Positions 1 to 8,985 are shown, counted from the first letter of the stretch. The stretch is DNA of 43,622 nt from JANPJV01 sp031425695 (GCA_031425695.1 JANPJV010000050.1:1-43622); one strand, 5' to 3'. Notes: a model not told the origin generated them from the letters alone. Numbers and translations are program-made.

Positions 1-81
1 TCTGCGCTGTGCGCGGACGCTTTTGGCCTGGAAACTGGAAAGCGTCCGCGCGCAGCGCAGACCCACCACCAGCAACTGCAG
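1..81. repeat. Palindromic repeat, family A (CCACCACCAGCA type)
   Basis: Bases 1-20 and 42-61 form a 20-bp inverted repeat with one mismatch (left arm tctgcgctgtgcgcggacgc). It is followed by acccaccaccagcaa. The same arm and tail recur at 27401-27598, where the tail is in tandem. The left end is probably cut by the window edge, because the other copy begins with an extra ggtggg. It lies just upstream of folC. It is an intergenic palindrome that could form a hairpin in RNA. Confidence 0.85.
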
Positions 82-97
82 AATCTGAGCGCCCCGC

Positions 98-1378
98 ATG
101 ACTGACCTCCCCACCTGGCTCGCCCGCCTCGAAACCCGCCATCCACTCGCCATCGACCTCGGGCTGGAGCGGGTAGGCGAGATTTATCGGCGCCTGGGCA
201 GTCCGCGTCCGGCGCCGCTCGTCATCAGTGTCGGCGGGACCAACGGCAAGGGCTCCACGGTTGCCTTCCTGCAGGCCTGTCTCAGCGCTGCTGGATTGCG
301 CGTGGGCAGCTACACCTCGCCGCATCTCCTGCGCTACAACGAGCGCGTCAACATCGCAGGGGTCGAAGCGAGCGACGATGAGCTGGTCGCCGCCTTCGAG
401 GCTGTCGAAGCGGCGCTCGGGTCGGTCTCGCTCAGTTATTTCGAGTTCGGCAGCCTGGCCGCCTTCGTCCTGCTGGGGCGCTCGCAGCTCGACGTCGCGG
501 TGCTCGAAGTCGGCCTCGGCGGACGCCTGGATGCGGTCAACCTGATCGACGCCGATGCCGCCATCCTCACCAGCATCGACCTCGATCACCAGGAGTACCT
601 CGGCCATACGCGCGAGCTGATCGGCTGGGACAAGGCGCACATTTTCCGCGCCGGCCGGCCGGCAATCATCGGCGAGCCCGATGTTCCCGCCACCGTGGTC
701 GAAGTGGCCGCGAAGATTGGCGCCCATCTGCTGCGCGTCGGCGAGGACATCCAGTATTCGCGCCGTGGCGGGCGGCGTTGGCGCTGCAAGCTGCCGGACG
801 GCGAAATCCTGAGCCTGCCCGATCCGCATCTGGTCGCGCCGTGCCAGCACCGCAATGCCGCCGCGGCCATCGGCGCCCTGTGGGCGTTGCGCGAGCGCTG
901 GCCCTGGAATCCGACGGCGATCGCAAATGGTATCGGCTACGCCCGCGTGCGCGGTCGCCTTGAGCGCTTGCCACGTGCCACGGAGACCTGGGTCGACGTC
1001 GCCCACAATCCGGAAGCCGCCCGCATCCTTGGCGAGTGGCTGGCTACGACGGCGCCCGTGCCCAGCGTTGCGGTGTTCGCCGCACTCGCCGACAAGGACC
1101 TGACCGGGATCGTGACGCCGCTGGCGCGCAGCTTCGCGGCCTGGGTCGCCATCGATCTGCGACCTTTCAGCCCGCGCGGGCGAGATCCCGGGGAGCTGGC
1201 GGCGGACTTGCGCTTGCTGTTGCCGCAGAGCACGCCGATCGCAATGGCGGATGACGTGGAAAGCGCGCTGCAACAGGCAGATGCGCTGGCCGGAGTGCAC
1301 GGGCGCATCGTCGTTTTCGGCTCATTTTTCACGGTGGCAGCGGCATTGCGGCTGACCGTCGCGACGGCTGGCACCTAG
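98..1378 (+). CDS. folC: Bifunctional folylpolyglutamate synthase / dihydrofolate synthase
   Basis: Cytoplasmic Mur-ligase-family enzyme that adds glutamate to dihydropteroate and extends the polyglutamate tail of folates, using ATP. The 426-residue length is normal for FolC. The P-loop VGGTNGKGST lies near residues 45-54. It is followed by the family motif SPHLLRYNERV, by DxxxLTSIDLDHQEYLG in the middle domain, and by VDVAHNPEAA in the C-terminal domain. The ATG at 98 gives the expected N-terminus (short leader, then LARLETRHP). The gene heads a + strand run folC-dedD-cvpA-purF, an order typical of Gammaproteobacteria. The TAG stop at 1376-1378 is the first three bases of a REP element, so the repeat supplies the stop codon. 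Confidence 0.96.
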   Translation: MTDLPTWLARLETRHPLAIDLGLERVGEIYRRLGSPRPAPLVISVGGTNGKGSTVAFLQACLSAAGLRVGSYTSPHLLRYNERVNIAGVEASDDELVAAFEAVEAALGSVSLSYFEFGSLAAFVLLGRSQLDVAVLEVGLGGRLDAVNLIDADAAILTSIDLDHQEYLGHTRELIGWDKAHIFRAGRPAIIGEPDVPATVVEVAAKIGAHLLRVGEDIQYSRRGGRRWRCKLPDGEILSLPDPHLVAPCQHRNAAAAIGALWALRERWPWNPTAIANGIGYARVRGRLERLPRATETWVDVAHNPEAARILGEWLATTAPVPSVAVFAALADKDLTGIVTPLARSFAAWVAIDLRPFSPRGRDPGELAADLRLLLPQSTPIAMADDVESALQQADALAGVHGRIVVFGSFFTVAAALRLTVATAGT

Positions 1379-1433
1379 CGCCCGATGGCCGGGGTCGCCG
1401 AATCGCTTTCTGCGCGGGCGCAACGTGACCTAC
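1376..1433 (+). repeat. Single REP unit (family B) overlapping the folC stop
   Basis: This 58-bp unit begins tagcgcccgat and ends gcgggcgcaacgtgacctac. Its length and both ends match the right halves of the paired elements at 16848-16997 and 22288-22437. The two conserved ends carry gcgcccg and cgggcgc, so the unit can fold on itself as a hairpin. It starts on the folC stop codon and ends 42 bases before the dedD ATG, so it may affect readthrough or mRNA stability between the two genes (inference). Confidence 0.85.
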
Positions 1434-1475
1434 GTATACTCGTTCGATTCGCTTGATGGCCCCCTGACGAAACAC

Positions 1476-2399
1476 ATGGACGACGCCCTTCGCCAACGTC
1501 TGGTCGGCGCAGCCGTGATCATTGCCCTGGTGGTGATCTTCGTGCCGATGTTGCTCGATTCGCCGGAAGACTCGGTGCGCACGGAACAGGTCGACCTGAC
1601 CATTCCTCCGCGCACTGAACCCGGCGTCGAAACCCGGCGGCTGCCACTCGACCCGGCCATGACTGCCCCACGGCCGGTAGCGCGCGCGGACGAGCCGGAA
1701 ACCACCGAGGTCGCGGCCACGCCGGAGCCGATCGTGCGTCGCCCGGAGCCCGCCCCGCCAACCCCCATACCAACGGCCGTCAAGCCCGAGCCGGTCAGTT
1801 CGGCCGCGGTCACGTCGTTTCCGAGCACGGTTCCGAGCACGGCTCCGGCCGTCCCGGCCGCGGTACGCGGCGGTCGCTTCGTCGCCCAGTTCGGCAGCTA
1901 CGCCGAGCGCGCCAATGCCGATGCGCTGATTCGCGATCTTGGCAAAGCCGGCATCGTCGCCGATATCGAAAGCTTGGCGGGGACTTCCGGCCGGGCGCTT
2001 TATCGCGTCCGCAGCGGCGGCTATGCGACGCGGGCCGAGGCCGACAGCGCCCGGCTGTCCGCCCAGCGCCAGATTGCCGGACTCGCCAGCAACGTGGTGG
2101 AACTCGGGTCAAGCGATCCCGCTCAGTCCAATCCCGTGAGTCCGGGCGCCCCCACCAGCACCAGCGGCTGGGCAGTACAGGTCGGTGTTTTCAGCAAGCG
2201 CGAAGGCGCCGACGAGCTGACGACCCGGTTGCGCGGCGCCGGTTTCGCCGCCTTCGTCGAGCCGGTCAAGCTCGCCGGTGGCCAGACCAGCCACCGCGTT
2301 CGCGTGGGGCCCGAGGTCAAGCGCGAAAACGCGGCCAAGATCCAGGCCGAGATCAAGGCAAAATTCAAGTTGGATGCCTTGGTGGTGTCTCACCCGTAG
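1476..2399 (+). CDS. dedD: SPOR-domain cell-division protein DedD
   Basis: Predicted inner-membrane protein that binds denuded septal peptidoglycan through a C-terminal SPOR domain. From the ATG at 1476 it has 307 residues. A short cytoplasmic N-terminus (MDDALRQRLVGA) leads into one membrane segment (VIIALVVIFVPMLL). A long Pro/Ala/Thr-rich linker follows, then two SPOR-like repeats, the first around FVAQFGSYAERANADALIRD and the second at WAVQVGVFSKREGADEL. An upstream in-frame GTG at 1425 lies inside a REP element and would add 17 residues with no family counterpart, so 1476 is preferred. Two SPOR-like units are more than the single domain of E. coli DedD. It sits between folC and cvpA as in related genomes. 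Confidence 0.9.
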   Translation: MDDALRQRLVGAAVIIALVVIFVPMLLDSPEDSVRTEQVDLTIPPRTEPGVETRRLPLDPAMTAPRPVARADEPETTEVAATPEPIVRRPEPAPPTPIPTAVKPEPVSSAAVTSFPSTVPSTAPAVPAAVRGGRFVAQFGSYAERANADALIRDLGKAGIVADIESLAGTSGRALYRVRSGGYATRAEADSARLSAQRQIAGLASNVVELGSSDPAQSNPVSPGAPTSTSGWAVQVGVFSKREGADELTTRLRGAGFAAFVEPVKLAGGQTSHRVRVGPEVKRENAAKIQAEIKAKFKLDALVVSHP

Positions 2400-2515
2400 G
2401 CCGGGTCTTATGCGTCCGCCGGGTCTCGATTTTCGCGTCAGCGCTTCCAACGCAAAGCGCCCGGCTATCGCTACGACGACGCGGCCTTGCAGCTAGCGCA
2501 AAACCCCTCAACCCC

Positions 2516-2548
2516 AACCCCTCTCCCCAAGATCACGGGAGAGGGAGA
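2516..2548. repeat. CTCTCCC/GGGAGAG palindrome (family C)
   Basis: The arms cctctcccc and gggagaggg are separated by about nine bases (aagatcac). A related, larger arrangement occurs at 30564-30695. The unit lies in the 200-bp gap between dedD and cvpA, where no gene is seen. Confidence 0.8.
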
Positions 2549-2599
2549 GCTGTCACCGCTCTTACCGACACCAACACCAACACCCGACAACCAGCTCCC

Positions 2600-3151
2600 A
2601 TGACCCACGTCGACTGGATCATCCTCTGCATCATCGGGCTGTCGACGCTGATCAGCTTGATCCGCGGCTTCGTCGTCGAGGCGTTGTCGATCGTGATCTG
2701 GATTGCGGCGTTGTGGGCGGCCTTCCACTTCACCTCGCCCTTCGCGCACACCTTCCTGGGCGGCATCGAGATGCAGTCGGTGCGGCTTGGCGTGGCAGCC
2801 CTGATCCTGATCATCTGCATCCTGATCCTGGGCTCGATCCTGAGCTTCATCATCGGCCGGCTGGTGCGCTCGACCGGTTTGAGCGGCACCGACCGCGTCT
2901 TCGGTATGATCTTCGGGGCTGCGCGGGGTGTGCTCACGGTAATCGCACTGGTGGCGGTGGCGAGCTGGACCCCGATCTGCGCGGACACTTGGTGGCAGCG
3001 CTCGATTCTCATTCCAGCGATGCAGGATCTGGCAATGTTCGCGCGCGATTTCCTGCCCGCGAACCTCCGTGAGATCATCGGCAGCTGCCGCAGCCCGCCG
3101 CCGTCGGTGCCGGAGCTGCCAGCCGAGGCAGAGACCTCCAAGCCGGCTTGA
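2600..3151 (+). CDS. cvpA: CvpA family membrane protein
   Basis: Polytopic inner-membrane protein of the CvpA family, named for its need in colicin V production in E. coli and usually encoded next to purF. The 183-residue protein has about four hydrophobic segments: WIILCIIGLSTLISLIRGF, LSIVIWIAALWAAFH, LGVAALILIICILILGSIL and the stretch around GAARGVLTVIALVAVASW. The family motif GTDRVFGMIFGAARG lies near residues 95-110. The ATG at 2600 matches the usual start (MTHVDWIIL). It precedes purF by 25 bases and is almost certainly co-transcribed with it. Its molecular function is not settled. Confidence 0.93.
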   Translation: MTHVDWIILCIIGLSTLISLIRGFVVEALSIVIWIAALWAAFHFTSPFAHTFLGGIEMQSVRLGVAALILIICILILGSILSFIIGRLVRSTGLSGTDRVFGMIFGAARGVLTVIALVAVASWTPICADTWWQRSILIPAMQDLAMFARDFLPANLREIIGSCRSPPPSVPELPAEAETSKPA

Positions 3152-3176
3152 ATCAACTTTTCAAAAGGTCCATCCC

Positions 3177-4661
3177 ATGTGCGGAATCATCGGCATCGTC
3201 GGACGCAGTGAAGTTGCGACTGCGCTTTATGACGGTCTCACGGTACTCCAGCACCGCGGCCAGGATGCTGCCGGCATCGCCACCTTCGACGGACATAAAC
3301 TGCATCTTGCCAAGGGTAACGGCCTGGTGCGCGATGTTTTCGATACGGTGCAGATGGCGCGCCTCAACGGCGACATCGGTATCGGGCATTGCCGCTATCC
3401 GACCACCGGATCCGAGGGCGCTGCGGAGGCGCAGCCGTTCTATGTCAATTCCCCGTTCGGCATCGCGCTCGCGCACAACGGCAACCTGACCAATACGCCC
3501 GCGCTCAAGCGCGAGGTCTATGCCGAAGACCGCCGGCATATCAATACCGATTCGGATTCCGAGGTCCTGCTCAATGTGTTCGCGCACGAGCTGCGCGTGC
3601 AGGATCACTCGCTCCTTTCTGCCAACCACATTTTCGGCGCGGTTGCCGGGGTGCACCGACGCTGTGTCGGCGGCTATGCGGTGGTCGCCGTCGTACTCGG
3701 CTTCGGGCTGGTCGGCTTCCGCGACCCGAATGGCATCCGTCCGTTGGTGATCGGGCGCCGTGACAGCGTCGACGGCGTCGAATGGGCGCTCGCGTCGGAA
3801 AGCGTCGCGCTCGACATTCTTGGCTTCAAGCTGGTGCGCGATGTCGCGCCGGGGGAGGCGGTGCTGATCAGCGCCGCGGGTGAATTCCTGGCGCAGCAAT
3901 GCGCCACCCCGAAGCTGCACGCCCCATGCATCTTTGAATACGTTTACCTGGCGCGCCCGGATTCGATGATCGAAGACGTCTCGGTCTACAAGGCGCGACT
4001 GCGCATGGGCGAGCGCCTGGCCCAGAAGATCCAGCGCCTGCGCCCCGACCACGATATCGACGTGGTCATCCCGATCCCCGATACCTCGCGCGCGGCGGCC
4101 ATTTCGCTGGCCAAGATGCTCGAGGTCGAATATCGCGAGGGCTTCGTCAAGAACCGCTACATCGGCCGTACGTTCATCATGCCCGGCCAGAAGGAACGGG
4201 TGAAGTCGGTGCGCCGCAAGCTCAATCCGATCGAACTCGAATTCCGCAACAAGGTGGTGCTGCTGGTCGACGATTCGATCGTGCGCGGCACTACTTCCCG
4301 TCAGATCGTGCAGATGGCGCGTGAAGCGGGCGCGCGTAAGGTTTACTTCGCGTCTGCCGCACCGCCGGTACGCTACCCGAACGTCTATGGGATCGACATG
4401 CCGGCGGCTGCCGAGTTGATCGCACACGACCGGACTGAGGCAGAAATCGAAACTTTCATCGGTTGCGACTGGCTCATCTATCAGGACCTGAGTGACCTTA
4501 TTGCCGCCGTCCAGGAAGGCAATCCCGAGCTCAAGGCCTTCGATACCTCCTGTTTCAGCGGCGCCTATGTCACCGGCGTCGGCGAAAACTATCTGCAGCA
4601 GCTCGAGCTCATCCGCTCCGACGAGGCCAAGCAAATCCGCCGCGGCCAGGCGACCGTCTGA
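3177..4661 (+). CDS. purF: Amidophosphoribosyltransferase
   Basis: Catalyses the first committed step of purine synthesis, transferring glutamine amide nitrogen to PRPP to give phosphoribosylamine. The start at 3177 is chosen because it yields MCGIIGIVG, in which Cys2 is the Ntn nucleophile exposed after Met removal. In-frame codons upstream (from 3069) lie within cvpA. The N-terminal glutaminase domain has HRGQDAAGI and GIGHCRYPTTG. The C-terminal phosphoribosyltransferase domain has the PRPP loop VVLLVDDSIVRGTTS. The 494-residue length is normal. A possible Shine-Dalgarno sequence, aaaagg, lies about nine bases upstream. Confidence 0.97.
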   Translation: MCGIIGIVGRSEVATALYDGLTVLQHRGQDAAGIATFDGHKLHLAKGNGLVRDVFDTVQMARLNGDIGIGHCRYPTTGSEGAAEAQPFYVNSPFGIALAHNGNLTNTPALKREVYAEDRRHINTDSDSEVLLNVFAHELRVQDHSLLSANHIFGAVAGVHRRCVGGYAVVAVVLGFGLVGFRDPNGIRPLVIGRRDSVDGVEWALASESVALDILGFKLVRDVAPGEAVLISAAGEFLAQQCATPKLHAPCIFEYVYLARPDSMIEDVSVYKARLRMGERLAQKIQRLRPDHDIDVVIPIPDTSRAAAISLAKMLEVEYREGFVKNRYIGRTFIMPGQKERVKSVRRKLNPIELEFRNKVVLLVDDSIVRGTTSRQIVQMAREAGARKVYFASAAPPVRYPNVYGIDMPAAAELIAHDRTEAEIETFIGCDWLIYQDLSDLIAAVQEGNPELKAFDTSCFSGAYVTGVGENYLQQLELIRSDEAKQIRRGQATV

Positions 4662-4762
4662 GCGGCGGCTGGGCGGGCCCCAGCCTTGGCCGCGATGCGC
4701 TTGTACTTCTCGTGTGGGGGCGGCCATGGCGCGCGGCGCTCTAGCATGATCGTTCTTGACTT

Positions 4763-4790
4763 GCGTGGGTCCGGACCTTGTCCGGACGCA
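4763..4790. repeat. GTCCGGAC palindrome (family D), copy 1
   Basis: Two copies of the 8-bp palindrome gtccggac flank ctt, preceded by gcgtgg and followed by gca and a T run (4791-4795). The inverted copy at 13557-13583 has the same core and the same flanking gcgtggg. The hairpin followed by T's, about 100 bases after purF, could act as a terminator. Confidence 0.85.
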
Positions 4791-4814
4791 TTTTTCTCCC
4801 TCTCTCATCCGCCA

Positions 4815-5672
4815 ATGACCACGCCCGCTCCAGCCCCTCATCACTGTTCGCGCGCGCTCGCGCTCGCGTGCCTGCGCGAGGCCGATCCGGCGGCGAAGCT
4901 GGTGCTGACAGCGCAGGCTGGCGCCCTGATTGCCACGCAGTCGCAGCGAACGCCCGGCAGGTCGCCACCGCTGGCGGCAGATAATCTCGCCGGTCGCCCG
5001 GCGCTACCGCGGCTGGTCCCGGCACGCGAGCTGCGGGCCCGCAAGCTGTCGAGCCCGGAGGGGCGCGCTGCGCTGGTGCATGCGGTGGCGCACATCGAAT
5101 TCAACGCAATCAACCTCGCCTGGGATGCGGTCTATCGCTTCGACGGACTCCCCGCCGCCTACTATCAGGACTGGGCGAGCGTCGCAGTCGACGAGGCGCG
5201 CCATTTTGCGATGCTGGAGCTACGCCTGCAGGAGCTCGGACATGCCTATGGAGACTTCCCGGCGCATGACGGCCTCTGGTCGATGGCGGTTGCGACGACG
5301 GACGACGTGGTCGCACGCATGGGCTTGGTGCCGCGTGTCCTCGAAGCCCGTGGGCTAGACGTGACCCCGCCCATGATGCAACGGCTGCTCGTCCACGGAG
5401 ACACCGCGACGGCCGCCATCCTCGAGGTGATCCTGCGTGAGGAGGTGCGCCACGTCGCGGTCGGATCGATCTGGTTCAAGGCGACCTGCGCCAATGCCGG
5501 GCTCGATCCGCTCGCCCACTTTAAGGACCTGCTGCGGCGTTTCGGCGCCGAACGCATCCGTGGGCCCTTCAATCACCCGGCCAGGAAAGCTGCCGGATTC
5601 GCGGCAGACGAGTTGGAAGCCCTCGAGGAAATCGACGCGCGTGCGCGTTTCCTTGACAAAAAACACACCTGA
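4815..5672 (+). CDS. DUF455 family ferritin-like protein
   Basis: A 285-residue protein of the ferritin-like DUF455 group, predicted to bind a di-iron (or other metal) centre in a four-helix bundle. Putative metal-ligand motifs are HIEFNAINLAWDAVYRF, DEARHFAMLELRLQELG and LREEVRHVAVG, which fit the ExxH-type ligands of ferritin-like enzymes. The ATG at 4815 (MTTPAPAPHH) is preferred. Earlier in-frame starts at 4686 and 4746 would read through the palindromic repeat at 4763-4790. The substrate and physiological role of the family are unknown. It stands alone between purF and the exported-protein cluster. Confidence 0.85.
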   Translation: MTTPAPAPHHCSRALALACLREADPAAKLVLTAQAGALIATQSQRTPGRSPPLAADNLAGRPALPRLVPARELRARKLSSPEGRAALVHAVAHIEFNAINLAWDAVYRFDGLPAAYYQDWASVAVDEARHFAMLELRLQELGHAYGDFPAHDGLWSMAVATTDDVVARMGLVPRVLEARGLDVTPPMMQRLLVHGDTATAAILEVILREEVRHVAVGSIWFKATCANAGLDPLAHFKDLLRRFGAERIRGPFNHPARKAAGFAADELEALEEIDARARFLDKKHT

Positions 5673-5888
5673 CCGATGCAAGACTTCGCGAGGCATCGCC
5701 CCTGGGCACAGTGTCGTGAGCGCGCAGGTGGCAGAAGTTTTTTTCGAACATCTGAGAGGCAACGCGTTGTTCCCGCGTCTTTATATTGCGTACAGGGACA
5801 TGCTAACCTTGTGCAGTGAGGTGTCGCGACGATCTTCGCTCGACATCACATTCGGCTTGCATCCTCCAGCCTTAAGAGGGACACCTCC

Positions 5889-6743
5889 ATGAATCGTAAG
5901 TTTTTGTTGGGTTCGGCCATCGCCGCCGCCCTGTTGTTCGGCGCGAACGTCGCGTCTGCCTGCGCCATCTCTGCATGGTCCTCGGCCACTGGCATCACGG
6001 CCGCCGACACCGGCCAGCCGGATGCGGGCTTCAAGCGCTACTCCGGCAAGTGCGGTCTGCGCGTTTCCAACGCCACCACGCCGCGCTTCATGGAAGACAT
6101 CACGCCGAGCAATGAAAAGGCGTTCCAGGTTCGCTTCTACTACTTTACCGGCAATACCAGCGGCGCCGCGGATATCTTCCAGGCGCGCAACACGGGTGGT
6201 ACCAACATCATCCGCGTTCAGCATGATGGTACGAGCCTGATCTTCAACGTGAATGGCAATGGCACCGCGCAGACCACCGCCGTCAACGACAACGCCTACT
6301 ACTCGATCGAGCTCGCCTGGACAGCCGCAACGGTTGCCGCGCCGGCTACGGGTACGATGACCGGACGCGTTCGTGGTGCTGGCAGCCTCGTGCCGTTCAA
6401 CATCAACTTCACCGGGTTGTCCAACTCGGCAGACGGCATCGATACCGCTCGCATCGGCCTGATCGCTGGTACGCCGACGGTCACTGCCCCGGTGTTCTTC
6501 GATGAGTACGATTCGCGCCGCACCACCGCTCCGGGCCGTCTGTGCCGCGGCGACGCAAATGGAGATGGCAATCTCAACGTGTTCGACATCGGTGCCATGG
6601 TTCCTGAAATTCAGGCCCCATTGAATCCGGCGGTTGTCACCTCGGGACAGCCGGACGCCAATGAAGACGGCACCATCAATGTCTTCGATATCGGTGTCAT
6701 GGTCCCGTTGATCACCGCCAACACGCCTTGTGCCGCCACGTGA
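5889..6743 (+). CDS. Secreted dockerin-bearing protein
   Basis: A 284-residue exported protein. Residues 1-25 (MNRKFLLGSAIAAALLFGANVASA) are a clear signal peptide. Residues about 26-215 are a beta-rich domain of unknown family with the pattern of a LamG/concanavalin-like sandwich (for example AFQVRFYYFTGNTSG and NDNAYYSIELAW). The C-terminus carries two type-I-dockerin calcium loops, DANGDGNLNVFD and DANEDGTINVFD. Each is followed by a short helix (IGAMVPEI, IGVMVPLI), giving the duplicated loop-helix layout of dockerins. Dockerins bind cohesin domains, and the next three genes encode cohesin-like domains. Start: gagggacacctcc lies just before ATG 5889. The N-terminal fold assignment is a guess; the dockerin call is strong. 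Confidence 0.87.
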   Translation: MNRKFLLGSAIAAALLFGANVASACAISAWSSATGITAADTGQPDAGFKRYSGKCGLRVSNATTPRFMEDITPSNEKAFQVRFYYFTGNTSGAADIFQARNTGGTNIIRVQHDGTSLIFNVNGNGTAQTTAVNDNAYYSIELAWTAATVAAPATGTMTGRVRGAGSLVPFNINFTGLSNSADGIDTARIGLIAGTPTVTAPVFFDEYDSRRTTAPGRLCRGDANGDGNLNVFDIGAMVPEIQAPLNPAVVTSGQPDANEDGTINVFDIGVMVPLITANTPCAAT

Positions 6744-6763
6744 TCCCGACTAGGAGTCAAGTC

Positions 6764-7213
6764 ATGAAATCTTTCGTTCGTTGTGCGGCGCTCGCGGCAC
6801 TCACCTTGAGTGCGGGCTTTGCGTATGCTGGTAACAATCTGGTGGTAGCGTCTGCTGATAAAGGCCAGACCGCTTTCTCGGCCGATGCGATGCTCGATGG
6901 CCAGGCCGTGGGCCTGCAGTTCAGCATCAAGATCACTGGTGCAACCGAAAAGTCGCGTGTGAATCTCGACAACTGCCTCAAGGCGTTGCCGAAGTCCCAT
7001 ACGGGTTCGTGCGGTCTGTCGGCTGACAAGACCGTGGTGACGGGTCTCGTGTTCAGTCTCTCGAACGCGAAGTTGCCGGCAGGCGTGTTGCCCCTGGGCA
7101 CCGTGCATGTCGCGTCCGGCGAAAAAGTGTCGTTTGAAGTGGTTGAGTTCCTGGTCGCCGGTGATGCCGGTCGGCAGTTGGATGCAGTTGTACAAGACGC
7201 GGCATTGAAGTAA
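6764..7213 (+). CDS. Small secreted cohesin-like protein
   Basis: A 149-residue exported protein with signal peptide MKSFVRCAALAALTLSAGFAYA. The mature part resembles a single cohesin-type beta sandwich: an opening strand with KGQTAFSADAML, then AVGLQFSIKI, VVTGLVFSLSNAKLPAGVL and PLGTVHVASGEKVSFEVV. Two Cys residues (DNCLK and GSCGLS) could form a disulfide. The ATG at 6764 follows taggag with good spacing; a longer in-frame start at 6728 lies inside the preceding gene. It sits 20 bases after the dockerin gene, so the two are probably co-transcribed, which fits a binding pair. The cohesin assignment comes from the strand and motif pattern only and needs a profile or structure check. Confidence 0.6.
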   Translation: MKSFVRCAALAALTLSAGFAYAGNNLVVASADKGQTAFSADAMLDGQAVGLQFSIKITGATEKSRVNLDNCLKALPKSHTGSCGLSADKTVVTGLVFSLSNAKLPAGVLPLGTVHVASGEKVSFEVVEFLVAGDAGRQLDAVVQDAALK

Positions 7214-7280
7214 TAGACGGCGAATTACATAATATACGCCGCATTGAAATATTGAGTTGCGCCCTGCGTAGGAGATAATA

Positions 7281-8966
7281 ATGAGAACGTTAAAGTGTAT
7301 GGCGGCGGCATTAGGCCTGTTCGCTCTTGGAAATTCGGGTGTGGTTGACGCCGCATCCTGGGCAGTTGGAAGTGCAACTGGAGCTGCCGGCACCAATGTA
7401 ACGGTGCCGGTCAACTTCACGGGCGACGGCGTCACCATCACCAGTCAGGTGACGGTGACTGTGGCCGCTCCGCTCTCGGTCGTGAGCGCAACTGGTCAGA
7501 ACGGACAATCGTGCAGTGCAACAGGCAACAGTGTCACCGTCGTAGCTTTTTCGTTCTCTGCTCTTCCCGCAGGTCCGACCAATTTCTGTGACATCGTGAT
7601 TGGTATCGCCGGCGGCGCAGCTGCTGGTGCTTACCCGGTTACGCCGAGCGGCCAGCTGTGTTCCGTTTCCGGTGGCGGCGCTGCCCCCACTTGTACGGCA
7701 ACCCCGGGTACGGTGACGGTTACGGGCGGTGGCGGCAACGTCAATCCGACCGTGACGTTCTCCCCCACGGGTGGCACCACCATCACGTACGGCGCGGGCG
7801 GCACTGCCGCACCGATCGTGCTCACCCCGAGTGGCGGAAGCGGAACGGGTTCGTCCACGGTTGGCCCGTGCACGATCACCGGCGGCGGCGCGGCTTTCCC
7901 GACCACGACCACCAACTCGCAGACTTTCACGGGCGCAACGACCACGCCGGCGAACATCACCCTGCCGGCGTGTGTTCCGCAGGCAGCCGTGACGAATGCC
8001 ACGCTGACTTGTCCGGGCACCGGCGGCGCGCCGGTTAGCACCACGTTCCCGCTCGTTTGCCCGGCCGCTGCTGTCGGTGCGACGCCCCCGCCGCTGACGT
8101 ATAACCCGGCTGCGGGTTCTACGACCAATGTCGGTTCCGGCGCCGCCACTGTCATCCAGGTCGGTTGCCCGACGGATGGCGCTGCCGCGACTTGCGGTGG
8201 TACGGGTACGGGTACGGGTGCAACCTCCACGCTCGATCAGTTGACCGCCACCTACGGGGGTCCTCCGTTCAGCCCGACGCCGACGATGATCTGCTTGTTC
8301 ATCAACGAAGCCGGTACCGCGCTGCCGGGCACGTCCCTCGACTTCGTCGCGGGCCAGCTCGATTCGGGTGACATCCGTTGCACGTGTCCGGTTGCCTTCG
8401 CGCCGGAGCCGTTCACGGTTACCGTTCGTGAGCGTTCGCCGCAGACTTCTGCTGGCGTGATCCGTACCTTCAACATCGTCTGCGGCGCGGGCTTGGTTTG
8501 CCCGACCCTGACTGCAGCCCCGAGCTCCGGCACAGTTTCGCTGGTTAACGGCGGCGGCAACGGCCTGGTGACCACCTACACCGTCTCCGGTATTCAGCCG
8601 GGTGCGACGCAGGCGATCAATTGCGTGCAGTCCGGCGCGACGGCAGGTTCCACCTTCACGGTGACGACCAACCCGAGCCCGCTGGTACTGACCTCGACCA
8701 CGACGTCCGGAACGGTGTCGGCTTCGTGCACGAACACGAACCTCACCGTCGCAACTGCCACCCTGACCTGTACGCCGGTTCCGTCGGCCCCGGGTTGCAC
8801 GCCGGCGGCGAATACCTTCACCCTGTCTTGCCCGGGTGCGGCAGCTCCGCCGCCGCCGGTCGAGATCCTTCCGGTTCCGGCGATGAGCGAGCAGGGTCGT
8901 ATCCTGCTGGCCGCACTGATGCTGATGCTGGGTCTGGCAGTTGTCGGGTTCCGTCTCCGCAACTGA
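7281..8966 (+). CDS. Surface-type protein: cohesin-like domain, Ig-like repeats, IPTL-CTERM-like tail
   Basis: A 561-residue exported protein. The signal peptide is residues 1-24. Residues about 25-150 form a cohesin-like domain, with VGSATGAAGTNVTVPVNF matching the opening strands of cohesins, then PLSVVSATG, SVTVVAFSFSALPAG and AAAGAYPVT. Next comes one copy of the GGTAAPIV...CTITGGGAAFPTTT module that is repeated in the paralogue at 9315, then divergent Cys-containing Thr/Gly-rich modules. The last 32 residues are LPVPAMSEQG, a hydrophobic helix and a basic end (FRLRN). This fits the IPTL-CTERM sorting signal of exosortase-type systems, although the usual SEWG reads SEQG. The start ATG follows taggagataata. 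A strong terminator lies about 20 bases downstream. Confidence 0.8.
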   Translation: MRTLKCMAAALGLFALGNSGVVDAASWAVGSATGAAGTNVTVPVNFTGDGVTITSQVTVTVAAPLSVVSATGQNGQSCSATGNSVTVVAFSFSALPAGPTNFCDIVIGIAGGAAAGAYPVTPSGQLCSVSGGGAAPTCTATPGTVTVTGGGGNVNPTVTFSPTGGTTITYGAGGTAAPIVLTPSGGSGTGSSTVGPCTITGGGAAFPTTTTNSQTFTGATTTPANITLPACVPQAAVTNATLTCPGTGGAPVSTTFPLVCPAAAVGATPPPLTYNPAAGSTTNVGSGAATVIQVGCPTDGAAATCGGTGTGTGATSTLDQLTATYGGPPFSPTPTMICLFINEAGTALPGTSLDFVAGQLDSGDIRCTCPVAFAPEPFTVTVRERSPQTSAGVIRTFNIVCGAGLVCPTLTAAPSSGTVSLVNGGGNGLVTTYTVSGIQPGATQAINCVQSGATAGSTFTVTTNPSPLVLTSTTTSGTVSASCTNTNLTVATATLTCTPVPSAPGCTPAANTFTLSCPGAAAPPPPVEILPVPAMSEQGRILLAALMLMLGLAVVGFRLRN

Positions 8967-8985
8967 TCCATGTTTCATGAGTAAG

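Noticed and set aside
3153..4844. Minus-strand frame of 563 codons opposite purF
   Set aside because: PurF is unmistakable on the other strand; the antisense frame is a GC-rich artefact.
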